Shown piece by piece: positions 40,801 to 47,879 of a stretch of DNA of 64,000 nucleotides. The notes under the pieces are model-generated. The model was not told the origin of the DNA and did not search any database. It was given only the letters and a program-made list of their open reading frames with translations. How positions within the stretch are numbered: position 1 is the stretch's first letter; every line of letters starts with the position of its first letter. The stretch covers positions 45,686,111 through 45,750,110 of the forward strand of contig NC_092576.1 in the NCBI RefSeq assembly GCF_037975245.1, given 5' to 3'. The translations under genes and the position numbers were made by a program. This stretch comes from Apostichopus japonicus (Eukaryota > Echinodermata > Holothuroidea > Aspidochirotida > Stichopodidae).

Positions 40801-43800
40801 CGTTGCTTATAATGGACACGTGGTACTACAAGTATCGTTATATGAATGGTTAGTGATGCCTATATATATGTTTTCATTTAAAGTGACAAACAATTTAATT
40901 GATAAATAATCTAAATAAATTGCAATGATCTAATAAACTTGAATATTTATATGGCTGTGTTGAATTATAAGTGACTTACGTTGTGACTTGATGCAATTTG
41001 AAGGAGCAATATTGTAGACATCTGGAGTTGTTTACTATCAGTTTCCCTTAGATTCACAATACTCGAACACAGAAGTCGTAAACTGCTTTGATCCTTAGTC
41101 TGGAAATGAATATAGAAGCGTCTTGAAATAATATTGAACGAACTTGAAGTTATAATATTTTAAAATTGCTTCCTTGAGTATCACAATTTCACATAATATT
41201 AACGGTAGATGAACGCTGTGAGGGGGAACTGATAATCCCGCCAATATTGTATGATTAAGTGAACTTAAATTAAATAAGCACTTTGACTTTTGACTTGTAG
41301 ACTCTGCTCTATGGTACCGATTTCATTTTAAGGCAAGGGAGGGGTGGGGGTGCAATGACATTTCTGGTTAGGAGTCTAAGGGGAGGGAGATACCCTTCCC
41401 TTGAGAAAACTTTAATTTAGGGGGATAATATTCAAACTGGTGCTACCACCGGTCACGGAACGTAATTAAAGTTAACGATTGTATTTATATGAGTCTTATT
41501 GACACCATATAGGCTCTATACACTCTGTTACGTATTGACGTTTTAAGGCTGTAGGGGGAGAGGACAATTGATTATGTTACTACTCGTTTTGTGGGAGGGT
41601 CTGAAATCGAACCGAGTTAAACTGACACCATATTTCAAATGGATGTTGATCGAAATCGACACCGAGTTAAATTGACTATCTGAGCAACAAAAATAAGAAA
41701 AGGAGCAAATTGGCTGTTAATTAGTACTGTACATTGTTCTTGGCTAGGATTAAAGGACCCCCAGAAGTTGAAACACGAATAGATAGTTCATGTTCGCCAA
41801 AGTTGCAAGTTTGGATCACAAATACATGTCAGGAGGAGAAATTACACTTATATTTTTTACTTAAATGTATATCTTGTATTAGTGTAGCTATTGTAGCGAA
41901 AATACTACTGGTTACTCCCGTTGTACGATTTGCCCCTCGTATGTTTAATTTAAACGTCCATTGAGCTCCGCAGAGACAGCGAACTATTTTTAGAGCCAGG
42001 TCGCACAACGGTACGTAATAGTTCATATCGTTCTACTTGTGATTGAGCATTCTCCCGGAATGGTCCGGACAGGCAAGATACTGGGTGTCTCGGTCAACCC
42101 CATTGGTCACGGCAAACTGTAAGACTGTGAGGGTAGTCTATGATTGGCCAAAAAGCATACATTTTCCTGCATTTTGTATCGATTAGGTGCGTTACGAGAC
42201 ATAGTATGGTAGCTCGCACGGCGTATGATAGAAACAGCACAAGCGACTTTAATTAAATCAAAGAGATGTATAGTTTTCATGGCGCTGCAGTACAGAAACA
42301 TGTGCTGCCCAGCGCATTTGCTGCCCGACGCCTGCGGATTACCTGACGCCTGCGCATTGCCCAACACCTGCGCTGCCCGAGACCTGTGCAGTACCCGCCG
42401 ATACCTGTGCAGTACCCAAATCCTGCGCAGCGCCCGAGAACTGTGCAATTCCCGACCCTTGCGCTGCGCGATTGTTGGGCTGCATGCTATAGTCGTTAAT
42501 GGTGCCCTCTAATAGCGCGGCGATGTGTTTCATATTTACAGTGTATTATATAGTGTAAAGATCGAGTTGAGAATTACATGTCTATTAAACCTTGCACTTT
42601 CAATGTCTGTTGTCCGGTTTTGAGTATTGTTTTGTATACCATCTCCTTCTTCGTACCTTCCCCGGCACTTCGGTTGGTTCCGGGACAGGGAGTTCCCCAC
42701 ACCAGGACGTTGGCAGCGTTTTACTATCTTAACCTTCTACAGACATTCCTTCGTTAGATTCCAATTTCTATTGATTCCAGTTTTAACCTGGTTCAGTATT
42801 TTGTTTTGTTACCAACAGAAAGAGAAAAGGGGACGTAACCCCATTATTGCTTTACCGCACCGGACTGGGGGAGGGGATAACTTGATGAGAAAATGGCCTA
42901 TGACCGCTCTCCACTCTGGCGCCGGGACCGGTATCAAACATGATATGTATCAAAGCAGTGATTTGTAAACGTGCCAATAAGTTTGCCGTCCCAGTTTCGT
43001 GTACAAAAATATCCAAAGTAGAAGGGAGCTTTTAGAATTATCATAATTCGTAGAAAATGTTGGTGATCAGCCATAACAATTTTTGTTTTAAATTATGCAG
43101 CTATAGCATTGTTTAAATGTTCTAGTGATAAAGAAGCTTCCGATTTCGACAAGCGTGCGATTGCTGAAACAGTACGCATGTATAGACGTCTTCAATGTGG
43201 TTAATTTATATGTCTGTTACGGCATTTTATGTTTCTCTGTCTTTCCAACAAACATGGTTTTTCTATTCAAAATCAAATTCAATAGTATTTTATTTTGTAT
43301 GTTTTATATTGGCTATTTCCATGACAATCATTTACTTGACTGGTGAATTCCGCACAACTTACAATGTGCTATTGTACCGTCTGACAAGGTAGATGTTAAT
43401 TGGATGATCTGTCATGGGTTTATCAGGGTTTAAATATTTCTCGCTAAACTAATAAAAAACGTACTCCGCGGACAGTATTGCACTCAAGAGAGTGGTAAAC
43501 GACTTACTTCAAGTGTTGTGGCTTCCTTGGAGTTCGACACCCATTTACCTCTGGAAGAATCTAAATGGAAACCATGTTCAGTCGGTGTCCATGAAACTGG
43601 AAAGAAATATTATATAACGATTTTTTTTTTTTATAGATCAAGAACGTGGCATAAAAAACGGTATACATAATTACAAGGTAAATGTCAAATATTGATTTTC
43701 TTCGTTGACTTCTGCAATATAAAGATATAACCCTATTGAGTATTCCACAGAGGATCACAAATTGCTTGTGATGAGTAACACATTTAGTTATTTCTATATT

Positions 43801-46041
43801 CTCACCTTGAATGTTACGTAACTTCGTAAGAGGAGAAAGAGAACCCACGAGAAGAGACAGAGGTAACAAACAATCAATGAATCTGTAAAATAAAATGTGA
43901 TTTGTGGGTGTTGAATACGTTATATGATTGAGTTGTTTTGATGTTATCCACCATTTATAAAATAATTATAGTGTAAAGTTAGTGATGCATCAGTCATTAA
44001 GTATTGTTGCGTTCCGAGCTTCTCTGCATATGTATTTATTGAGTGTGCTCGCCTGTTCTCAGAGAGAACGAATCAGTTTTTGCTTTAATGTCTCATTCTG
44101 GTGTTCACACTACACAATAGTAAAATACTACACATGAAGTACAATCCCTTTAACTTTTTACTAAACAACGACAACAACACTATCACGTTACAGTATGTAT
44201 ACATCATTCTTCTAGCTAAAAGTTACCGTTCATTCAAGAACACAGTTCCACAGTTTGCTGGTTTGTAAGTAATCGATCATTAATTAACGTTAATAAATAA
44301 CATAACAGTAGTGGTATGCGACTACTTACGTCAATTTCCGCAGCCGTTGGCATTTTTGTGAAAAAGACAATAATCCTATGACTTGGTCCTGGGTAAATTC
44401 TTTTCCAATGTTCGTTTTGATCTGTAGTTCCTCTAAGGTGGACGATACAGGTACAAGTTTTCCATTTTCCAGAGTTATGTTATGTTGGTCTGCAGAGCTA
44501 AATGATGCTAGTCCGAGACTGGTAAACTTAATATAAGGAAAACACGTTTTAGAAATTATTAGACAATCGTGCGCAGTCAAGAGCAATATATGTTCATATC
44601 GATGACTGTGACTTTTTACATATCAGACAGACAAGATCGTCCATGCAAGCTTAATTGATGATGTACCAAATCACAGAACTTTAAACCGACGGAAAATATG
44701 GAAAAGTTAATGTGTGTAATATTGTTTTCGATTATACGAAAGCATATAGGAATCAAGCCCATCCGTTGCTCGGAGTCGTATAATCACTACCAACCGTTAT
44801 TATTAAAATAATGTACTCCAATTACAAACATTTCTCGTTGCATCAGTACTGAGAAAACAACAACTTAGAAATAGTAGCTTAAGTTGTCGAACTATAGACT
44901 TGGTCTAGCACAAGCAGCTTAATGTTTTAAATAATCTTATTCTACATAAGCAGGTAACGCATTTGTTTCTAGCTAAATATTTCAATTTACTCACGTCAGA
45001 ACTGAGAGATATCTTTGAACCGAGATCCAGTTTGTCAAACTTAAGATCTGTTGGAAATACGTAGATAAAAATAAATGATAACAAAGTGTTAACGTTTCTG
45101 TTAGCATCAAGTATTAAACACTTGATGGTTTATCGGTTACTTCATCAACTCATATTGTCATATTAGTTCATTGTTATGGATGTTTCAAGTGTATCGTTAG
45201 ATTGTTGGTACGGCAATTGTACATTGTATACGTTTTCAAAAATGGAAGGTGATGATTGATATGAATATGTTTTATACTGTATATACATGAAATGTTCTTG
45301 AGAATCATATACTAACCTTCTGGTTCTTGTATAGACTGATCATCACCTGTACACCGTTTCCCTGTATGACGCTCGAACATTGTTTGCACCCTTTCATGTA
45401 TCCCATTAAGATTACACGCTTTCAAAGCACGTAGAAGAGTCGTGATATCTGTTTCTGTGATTTCCCCTCTCTCCTCCAAATATTGAACCATACGGTAATT
45501 ACGACCATCCTTATTTTGCAGCAAATCGATTTTTGCGGGTGGATAATTAAGGAAGGTTGCAAGGTGCAAAATATTTTCTCCAGTTAGTATATCAACTAAT
45601 TTAGCTTTAAAGCTACCAAAACCTGGTAAAATAAACAATAACACGAAGAATTCACTTTTCACATATTCCGGATCAGGTGTAAGGGGCCTTATGACTACTT
45701 CATGAACAATACAATCTACATGTATTAAATTTAAGTAAAATACATATTAATTCACGAATGAGAAGAGAATGGTATAACTAACCATATGTAGGCCAAAAAT
45801 GAAGAAACAAACGGACCTGTGCAGATTGTATACCAGTCTAAGAGACTGTGTATAGTCTAGATGTCGTTTGAATGCATATCAGTTAATCCGAAAGAACAAT
45901 CTCTCCCCCCCCCCCCCCCCATTGATGTTACTTTGCTGATGTGTAATTTCCAATTGCTATTCAATATATTGATAACCGTACCTGTTGAATTCTTCTTCTT
46001 TGCTGTTTCTACCACATGCTTGAAATTGGTAGCCATCGTAC
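18003..46041 (-). CDS. Death-effector-like/LRR modular gene lacking a NACHT exon
   Basis: A minus-strand gene is inferred from exons with matching splice phases. It starts with a linker exon (45982-46041), then a death-fold exon (45317-45622), then leucine-rich exons. These are 44995-45047, 44330-44526, 43806-43882, 43508-43596, 40980-41099, 37237-37445, 36372-36448, 35773-35828, 35033-35152, 33514-33722, 26360-26436 and 20940-21010, with a candidate last exon at 18205. The LRR part is a repeated four-exon cassette: A 120 nt phase 0-0, B 197-209 nt phase 0-2, C 77 nt phase 2-1, D 53-89 nt phase 1-0. The same B and C exons follow NACHT in the plus-strand gene at 62.6-63.7 kb, so this is an NLR relative. 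No Walker A motif occurs on this strand within the gene. A start at ATG 46034-46036 has a good context (A at -3, G at +4); upstream exons to 51.3 kb may also belong. Confidence 0.82.
18510..18540. repeat. Poly-G tract
   Basis: A run of about 16 G within a gggaggggg context. Similar runs of 10-17 G or C occur near 1691, 3930, 6770, 15317, 27755, 28045, 28662, 29752, 30763, 31342, 34204, 40254, 40651 and 45904. Confidence 0.8.
19250..20520. repeat. About 48-bp minisatellite array
   Basis: There are about 25 copies of a unit of the form ttgttgactacatcccttta + atccactcagtgtatgttta + gtaatatt. Units vary by substitutions and short deletions (gtaatatt or gtactatt). Some adjacent pairs are near-identical, for example around 20130-20200 and 20260-20340. 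The array lies beyond the D exon, in the last intron of the LRR gene. Confidence 0.92.
20940..21010 (-). CDS. LRR-cassette D exon (third cassette)
   Basis: A 71-nt exon, phase 1 to 0, between acceptor tcttacag and donor gtaagt. It includes YYRLDLDSGIWE, like RLLDLSTGKWTK in the D exon at 35773 and HLDSSRGKWVS at 43508. The shared pattern is L-D-x-x-x-G-x-W. Confidence 0.75.
22410..25882. mobile_element. 3.5-kb TIR element with internal 400-bp tandem units
   Basis: It is bounded by the same perfect 13-bp inverted repeat as the element at 144-954 (22410-22422 and 25870-25882). The interior is a tandem array in which the word cgaaggtca recurs at 23101, 23501, 23901 and 24301, exactly 400 bp apart. 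The units starting at about 23482 and 23882 look identical over long stretches, and flanking units are more diverged. The right end holds a CA/CATA microsatellite (25776-25838). No transposase frame is visible. It sits in the intron between the exons at 26360 and 21010. Confidence 0.88.
25776..25838. repeat. (CA)n/(CATA)n microsatellite
   Basis: Runs of ac, then catacata, then ac again, sub-terminal in the TIR element; the shorter copy has the same feature at about 898-910. Confidence 0.95.
26360..26436 (-). CDS. LRR-cassette C exon (third cassette)
   Basis: A 77-nt exon, phase 2 to 1, acceptor gattatag and donor gtaaag. It encodes LRDCVLPSSIPVG and LSTLKSRAVN, matching LDNCKLPSSINPD of the C exon at 36372 and FSGCILPD at 63600 on the plus strand. 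Confidence 0.85.
26837..26961 (-). CDS. Candidate alternative B-type exon
   Basis: Acceptor ttccttcag opens at 26961 and donor gtgggt follows 26837, giving 125 nt with phase 0 to 2, the same class as B exons. It starts IELENMSGYISLDMNTV and lies directly upstream of the C exon at 26360. It cannot follow the B exon at 33514 in frame, so it would have to replace it. Sequence similarity to other B exons is weak and it is shorter, so it may be a decayed copy. Confidence 0.3.
27540..28290. repeat. Diverged duplicated block, copy 2
   Basis: This block is collinear with 13640-14330: gtagagagtccctaagattt, ctactgctcata, ctctacacggtccaccc and tgttaagcaaataccgataa occur in the same order. G-runs and C-runs (27753-27765, 28043-28057) lie within it. 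Confidence 0.6.
28300..29860. other. Intronic stretch, no exon seen
   Basis: Lies inside the presumed intron between exons 33514 and 26360. It has several G/C homopolymer runs (28553, 28662, 29753) that create proline/glycine-rich spurious frames. No LRR-type exon was recognised. Confidence 0.4.
29870..30081 (+). mobile_element. LINE reverse-transcriptase C-terminal relic with CTA tail
   Basis: On the plus strand a frame reads KPKGRPETTLLGRIKSQFKD, then EEAINLAQDRDTWRKL. This is the typical C-terminal tail of non-LTR retrotransposon ORF2 (GRP...T.L..I...L, then A.DR..WR). It is followed by a ctactactactactacta tail (30062-30081). Only the extreme 3' end is present, as expected for a 5'-truncated insertion. 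Confidence 0.7.
30419..30660. mobile_element. Degraded copy of the 40.2-kb MITE family
   Basis: It starts cataggcgtagaagccc, then a G-run, gtaataacttgcccgaaaaa, and the GC palindrome gcgcgctccgcgcgc. It ends near a ttttgggcaagtcattaca block. These match the element at 40229-40688 in order. The right terminal repeat is lost. Confidence 0.7.
30661..33500. other. Intronic stretch, G-rich in parts
   Basis: No exon recognised. 32260-32340 and 32515-32680 are strongly G-rich on the plus strand (ggagggagggtgcattgggg, tggggtgggggagggtggtg) with a TG microsatellite (32610-32651), so G-quadruplex formation is plausible. An A-run lies near 30684 and a C-run at 31342-31358. Confidence 0.45.
33514..33722 (-). 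CDS. LRR-cassette B exon (second full cassette)
   Basis: A 209-nt exon, phase 0 to 2, acceptor tttctgcag and donor gtaagt. It encodes IPIYWVTLGWSFCKIDEDG, then SLPIITSIERMSIYTEEGR and EVSGILNYVQHSQRFKEL. The layout of a strand, a helix and a closing L-x-x-L matches leucine-rich repeats of NLR proteins. It has exactly the same length as the B exons at 37237 and, on the other gene, 62621. Confidence 0.9.
34080..34380. repeat. G-rich degenerate minisatellite
   Basis: Irregular repeats of ggtgtgttatggtaagg, aggggtgtg and tggtagggg, with a G13 run near 34204. Intronic. Confidence 0.5.
35033..35152 (-). CDS. LRR-cassette A exon (second)
   Basis: Exactly 120 nt, phase 0 to 0, donor gtaagt. It encodes PDDIQTITVMCSDG, then DSSKSVQRSVIELLVEAS. 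It matches the A exon at 40980 and the last 40 codons of the NACHT exon of the plus-strand gene ([17 protein letters not shown]). Confidence 0.88.
35773..35828 (-). CDS. LRR-cassette D exon (second)
   Basis: A 56-nt exon, phase 1 to 0, acceptor ttttacag and donor gtttgt. It encodes VISSSEARLLDLSTGKWTK, with the D-exon pattern L-D-x-x-x-G-x-W. Confidence 0.82.
36372..36448 (-). CDS. LRR-cassette C exon (second)
   Basis: A 77-nt exon, phase 2 to 1, acceptor ctttgaag and donor gtacga. It encodes LDNCKLPSSINPDIIPEE and LRNIK. The L-x-x-C-x-L-P signature is shared by all C exons. Confidence 0.88.
36480..37236. other. Intron
   Basis: No further exon recognised. Pyrimidine-rich stretches with short C-runs (36926, 37175). 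Confidence 0.4.
37237..37445 (-). CDS. LRR-cassette B exon (first full cassette)
   Basis: A 209-nt exon, phase 0 to 2, donor gtgagg. It encodes IPISHLYLEWSFSGFDGKD, SLSNLSSVEKISINEG and EEVIGLINYGIKSPIFKEL. It is closely related to the exon at 33514 in length, phase and pattern. Confidence 0.9.
37447..40140. other. Intron of the LRR gene
   Basis: 2.7 kb rich in aggcct and taggcc words (for example tattaggcctaggcctatac near 38820). No coding exon is supported on either strand. Confidence 0.4.
40229..40688. mobile_element. 460-bp MITE with 10-bp target-site duplication
   Basis: Ends are ataggcgtag (40229-40238) and its exact reverse complement ctacgcctat (40679-40688). They are flanked by a perfect direct repeat gagattgtgt (40219-40228 and 40689-40698). 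The two halves are inverted copies of one unit, each with a G-run or C-run, a tcgggca block and the GC palindrome cgcgcgctccgcgcgc. The arms at 40477-40520 and 40569-40612 pair in a long hairpin. The 9-11 bp duplication length is typical of Mutator-like transposons. No transposase is present. Confidence 0.9.
40980..41099 (-). CDS. LRR-cassette A exon (first)
   Basis: Exactly 120 nt, phase 0 to 0, acceptor tttccag and donor gtaagt. It encodes TKDQSSLRLLCSSIVNL and DSKQLQMSTILLLQIASSHN. The LLCS and DSK..STLLLIA elements align with the C-terminal 40 codons of the NACHT exon at 60818-62346, so the exon looks like a NACHT-exon tail without the ATPase. Confidence 0.88.
41101..43507. other. Intron of the LRR gene with GC-rich minisatellite
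   Basis: 42300-42475 is a GC-rich degenerate repeat of cctgcgctgcccgagacctg-type words (period about 20-25 bp), unlike its AT-rich surroundings. It leaves long but low-complexity frames on both strands. No exon was recognised elsewhere in the interval. Confidence 0.5.
43508..43596 (-). CDS. LRR-cassette D exon (first)
   Basis: An 89-nt exon, phase 1 to 0, acceptor ctttccag and donor gtaagt. It encodes SWTPTEHGFHLDSSRGKWVS and NSKEATTLE. Longest of the D exons. Confidence 0.82.
43806..43882 (-). CDS. LRR-cassette C exon (first)
   Basis: A 77-nt exon, phase 2 to 1, acceptor ttttacag and donor gtgaga. It encodes FIDCLLPLSLLVGSLSPL and TKLRNIQ. Confidence 0.86.
44330..44526 (-). CDS. LRR-cassette B exon (N-terminal)
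   Basis: A 197-nt exon, phase 0 to 2, acceptor tatattaag and donor gtaagt. It encodes FTSLGLASFSSADQHN, SSTLEELQIKTNIGKEF and QVIGLLSFSQKCQRLRKL. It is four codons shorter than the 209-nt B exons. Confidence 0.88.
44995..45047 (-). CDS. D-type exon following the death-fold exon
   Basis: A 53-nt exon, phase 1 to 0, acceptor tccaacag and donor gtgagt. It encodes DLKFDKLDLGSKISLSSD. Position and phase match D exons. It leads straight into a B exon with no A exon between. Confidence 0.75.
45317..45622 (-). CDS. Death-effector-like domain exon
   Basis: A 306-nt exon (about 102 residues, phase 1 to 1), acceptor ttttaccag and donor gttagt. It encodes KLVDILTGENILHLATFL, then YRMVQYLEERGEITETDI, LLRALKACNLNGIHERVQ and TMFERHTG. 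The order of helices and the L-E-x-R-G-x-[IL] motif between helices match death effector domains of the FADD/caspase-8 family. The canonical RxDL triad reads CNLN here, so homotypic assembly may differ. DED proteins assemble filaments in cytosolic death and NF-kB signalling. Homology is judged by eye; another death-fold subtype is possible. Confidence 0.7.
45900..45925. repeat. Poly-C tract
   Basis: A run of about 16 C between the death-fold exon and the preceding linker exon. Confidence 0.85.
45982..46041 (-). CDS. Lysine-rich linker exon or start exon of the DED-like gene
   Basis: A 60-nt exon, phase 1 to 1, acceptor caattttcag and donor gtacgg. It encodes TMATNFKHVVETAKKKNST. Its ATG at 46034-46036 has A at -3 and G at +4, so it could be the true translation start of a cytosolic DED-LRR protein. 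Otherwise it is a linker following upstream Ig exons. Confidence 0.65.
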
Positions 46042-46868
46042 CTGAAAATTGTAATAATGTAGCGTTTATATTTACTGCTAATACGATAAATAGCAGTAAA
46101 ATTAGTCAAATATTACAGGAAATGCATTTGATCAATATGGTTCCTTCAGGCTTATGAGATTGAGGGATGAAACTGGTTTTAAAAACTTAAAATTCAGCAC
46201 ATTATGTTGCTGCTGCGTTGTCTAACAATTACAGAAGGATAACGAGTTTGTAATGATCCATCGCTTTTCAATGAACTCTCACAATGAATCACAAATGACG
46301 CTAATGTATTATTTGTGCACGAGAAAGCAGTATTGTATATCACAATATTGCAGCACATTTCACTCCAGCTTACTCTGCTCTGCTGAAATCGACCCGACCG
46401 CCGAGACATATGTTTCTATAGTTGATCAACATGTATATTCTTGAATCTGACAAATTCACACTTAATAACGGTGATCCAGCATAAACAACTGAGTTTCATT
46501 AATATTCAGTGTCTGTTTAGGCAACATGCAAATGTATATTGGATGATTTGATGATGGATTGATTACATTTGTTAAACAGCTTTAGTCGGCAGACGTCCTA
46601 CACCGCCAATTACCAGTTATACAAACGCACATGTTGGCCATGATGTTTATAGAAGCTTTGCCAAAATACAACTGTCAGTTCCAAATGAGTTGTCGTGTAT
46701 TCTTGGGCACCGTCGACCAACCTAACATAGCACAGCCTGAGTTACACCCAATTACTGCATGTATATAGCTAGACATTACAACGTTATATATACTTCACAG
46801 TGACGGAGATTCGCTGTTATTCCCTAAGTACATTGGTGTATTGGTAGTATATACAATCAGGAACCTAC

Positions 46869-46901
46869 CTTTACTGGTTGTCTGGGCAGGCTCTGATGTA
46901 T
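46869..46901 (-). CDS. Candidate 33-nt linker exon
   Basis: Acceptor acaatttag, donor gtaggt, phase 1 to 1, encoding TSEPAQTTSK. It is Ser/Thr/Pro-rich like an extracellular stalk. It would join the Ig exon at 50966 to the exon at 46041. It is short, so chance is possible. Confidence 0.45.
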
Positions 46902-47135
46902 CTAAATTGTTGTAGTAACTTCAAAGTGGTGTTATGTTTCTAGACACGACTACAGTCATTCCATGATTCGTCAAATAAAATGGCGTTTAGTTCTTCCATT
47001 CATCTCTCTCAATGCACTGATCCTGTAACAGTATCAAAGTTCATATTTACATTAACCAAATATTACTTATCAGTTGGATATTTATGTGTTTAGGCTTACA
47101 CTGAAATATTTTAAGGTTATCTTGGCATCCTTATA

Positions 47136-47390
47136 AATATTTGTGAGGATTTGGGATTTAAATTACGCCAATTCGTCATGCCAAGAACAAAGAATGATCA
47201 TGTTCGGGTATATCCATAAACCTATACTTATAGGATACTTATAACAAAAATGGTTGTTACAACAACTACTGTTCAAGTCCCACAACCGAGCATCAGTAAT
47301 TACTACTTCTGTGTTCGTAGCGCGGTAACATGTGTTACAGGTAGAAACAGTAGTTACTGTACTAGCTATGATTATCTGGTGATTATGTTA
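47136..47390. mobile_element. Dispersed inverted-repeat element, copy A
   Basis: Contains cccacaaccgagcatcagta, a aacatgtgttacagg block and gtagttactgtactagc. It also has a ttaaattacgccaattc block followed by gggtatatcca. The same blocks occur in reverse order and complemented at 58868-59118. Confidence 0.7.
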
Positions 47391-47404
47391 AAGCTCGCGG
47401 TTCC

Positions 47405-47875
47405 ATAAACTAAAATACTTGAACTACAGTACTTAAGCTACGGTATTTAAACAACGGTACTTAAACTACGGTATTTACACTACGTTATCTGAACTACGGT
47501 ACTTAAAGCACGGTACTTAAACAACGGTACTTAAACTACGGTATTTAAACTACGGTATCTAAACTACGGTATTTAAACTACGGTATCTAAACTACGGTAC
47601 TTAAACTACGATACTTAAACAACGGTATTTAAACTACGGTATCTAAACTACGGTACTTAAACTACGGTACTTAAACTGCGGTACAAAAATATCGGGACAA
47701 AAACATCGGTACTTAAATTACGGTATTTACACTACGTTACTTAAATTACGGTTCTTAAACTACGATACTTAAACAACGGTACTTAAACAACGGTACATAA
47801 ATATCGGTACTTAAAGTACGATATTAAAAGTAAGATAATCAACCTACAGTACTTAAAACTGCTGTACTTAAACGA
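47405..47875. repeat. About 15-bp minisatellite (ttaaactacggtact)
   Basis: Over 25 short units of the form cggtacttaaactac, with variants cggtatctaaactac, cggtatttaaac and cgatacttaaac. It is direct, contiguous and without spacers, so it is not a CRISPR. It lies upstream of the DED-like gene. Confidence 0.93.
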
Positions 47876-47879
47876 AAAA

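Noticed and set aside
42107-42533. Overlapping frames on both strands in a GC-rich block
   Set aside because: Low-complexity minisatellite; both strands are open because of the repeat and no splice sites fit.
47405-47875. CRISPR-like array
   Set aside because: Contiguous short units without spacers in a eukaryotic genome; a minisatellite.
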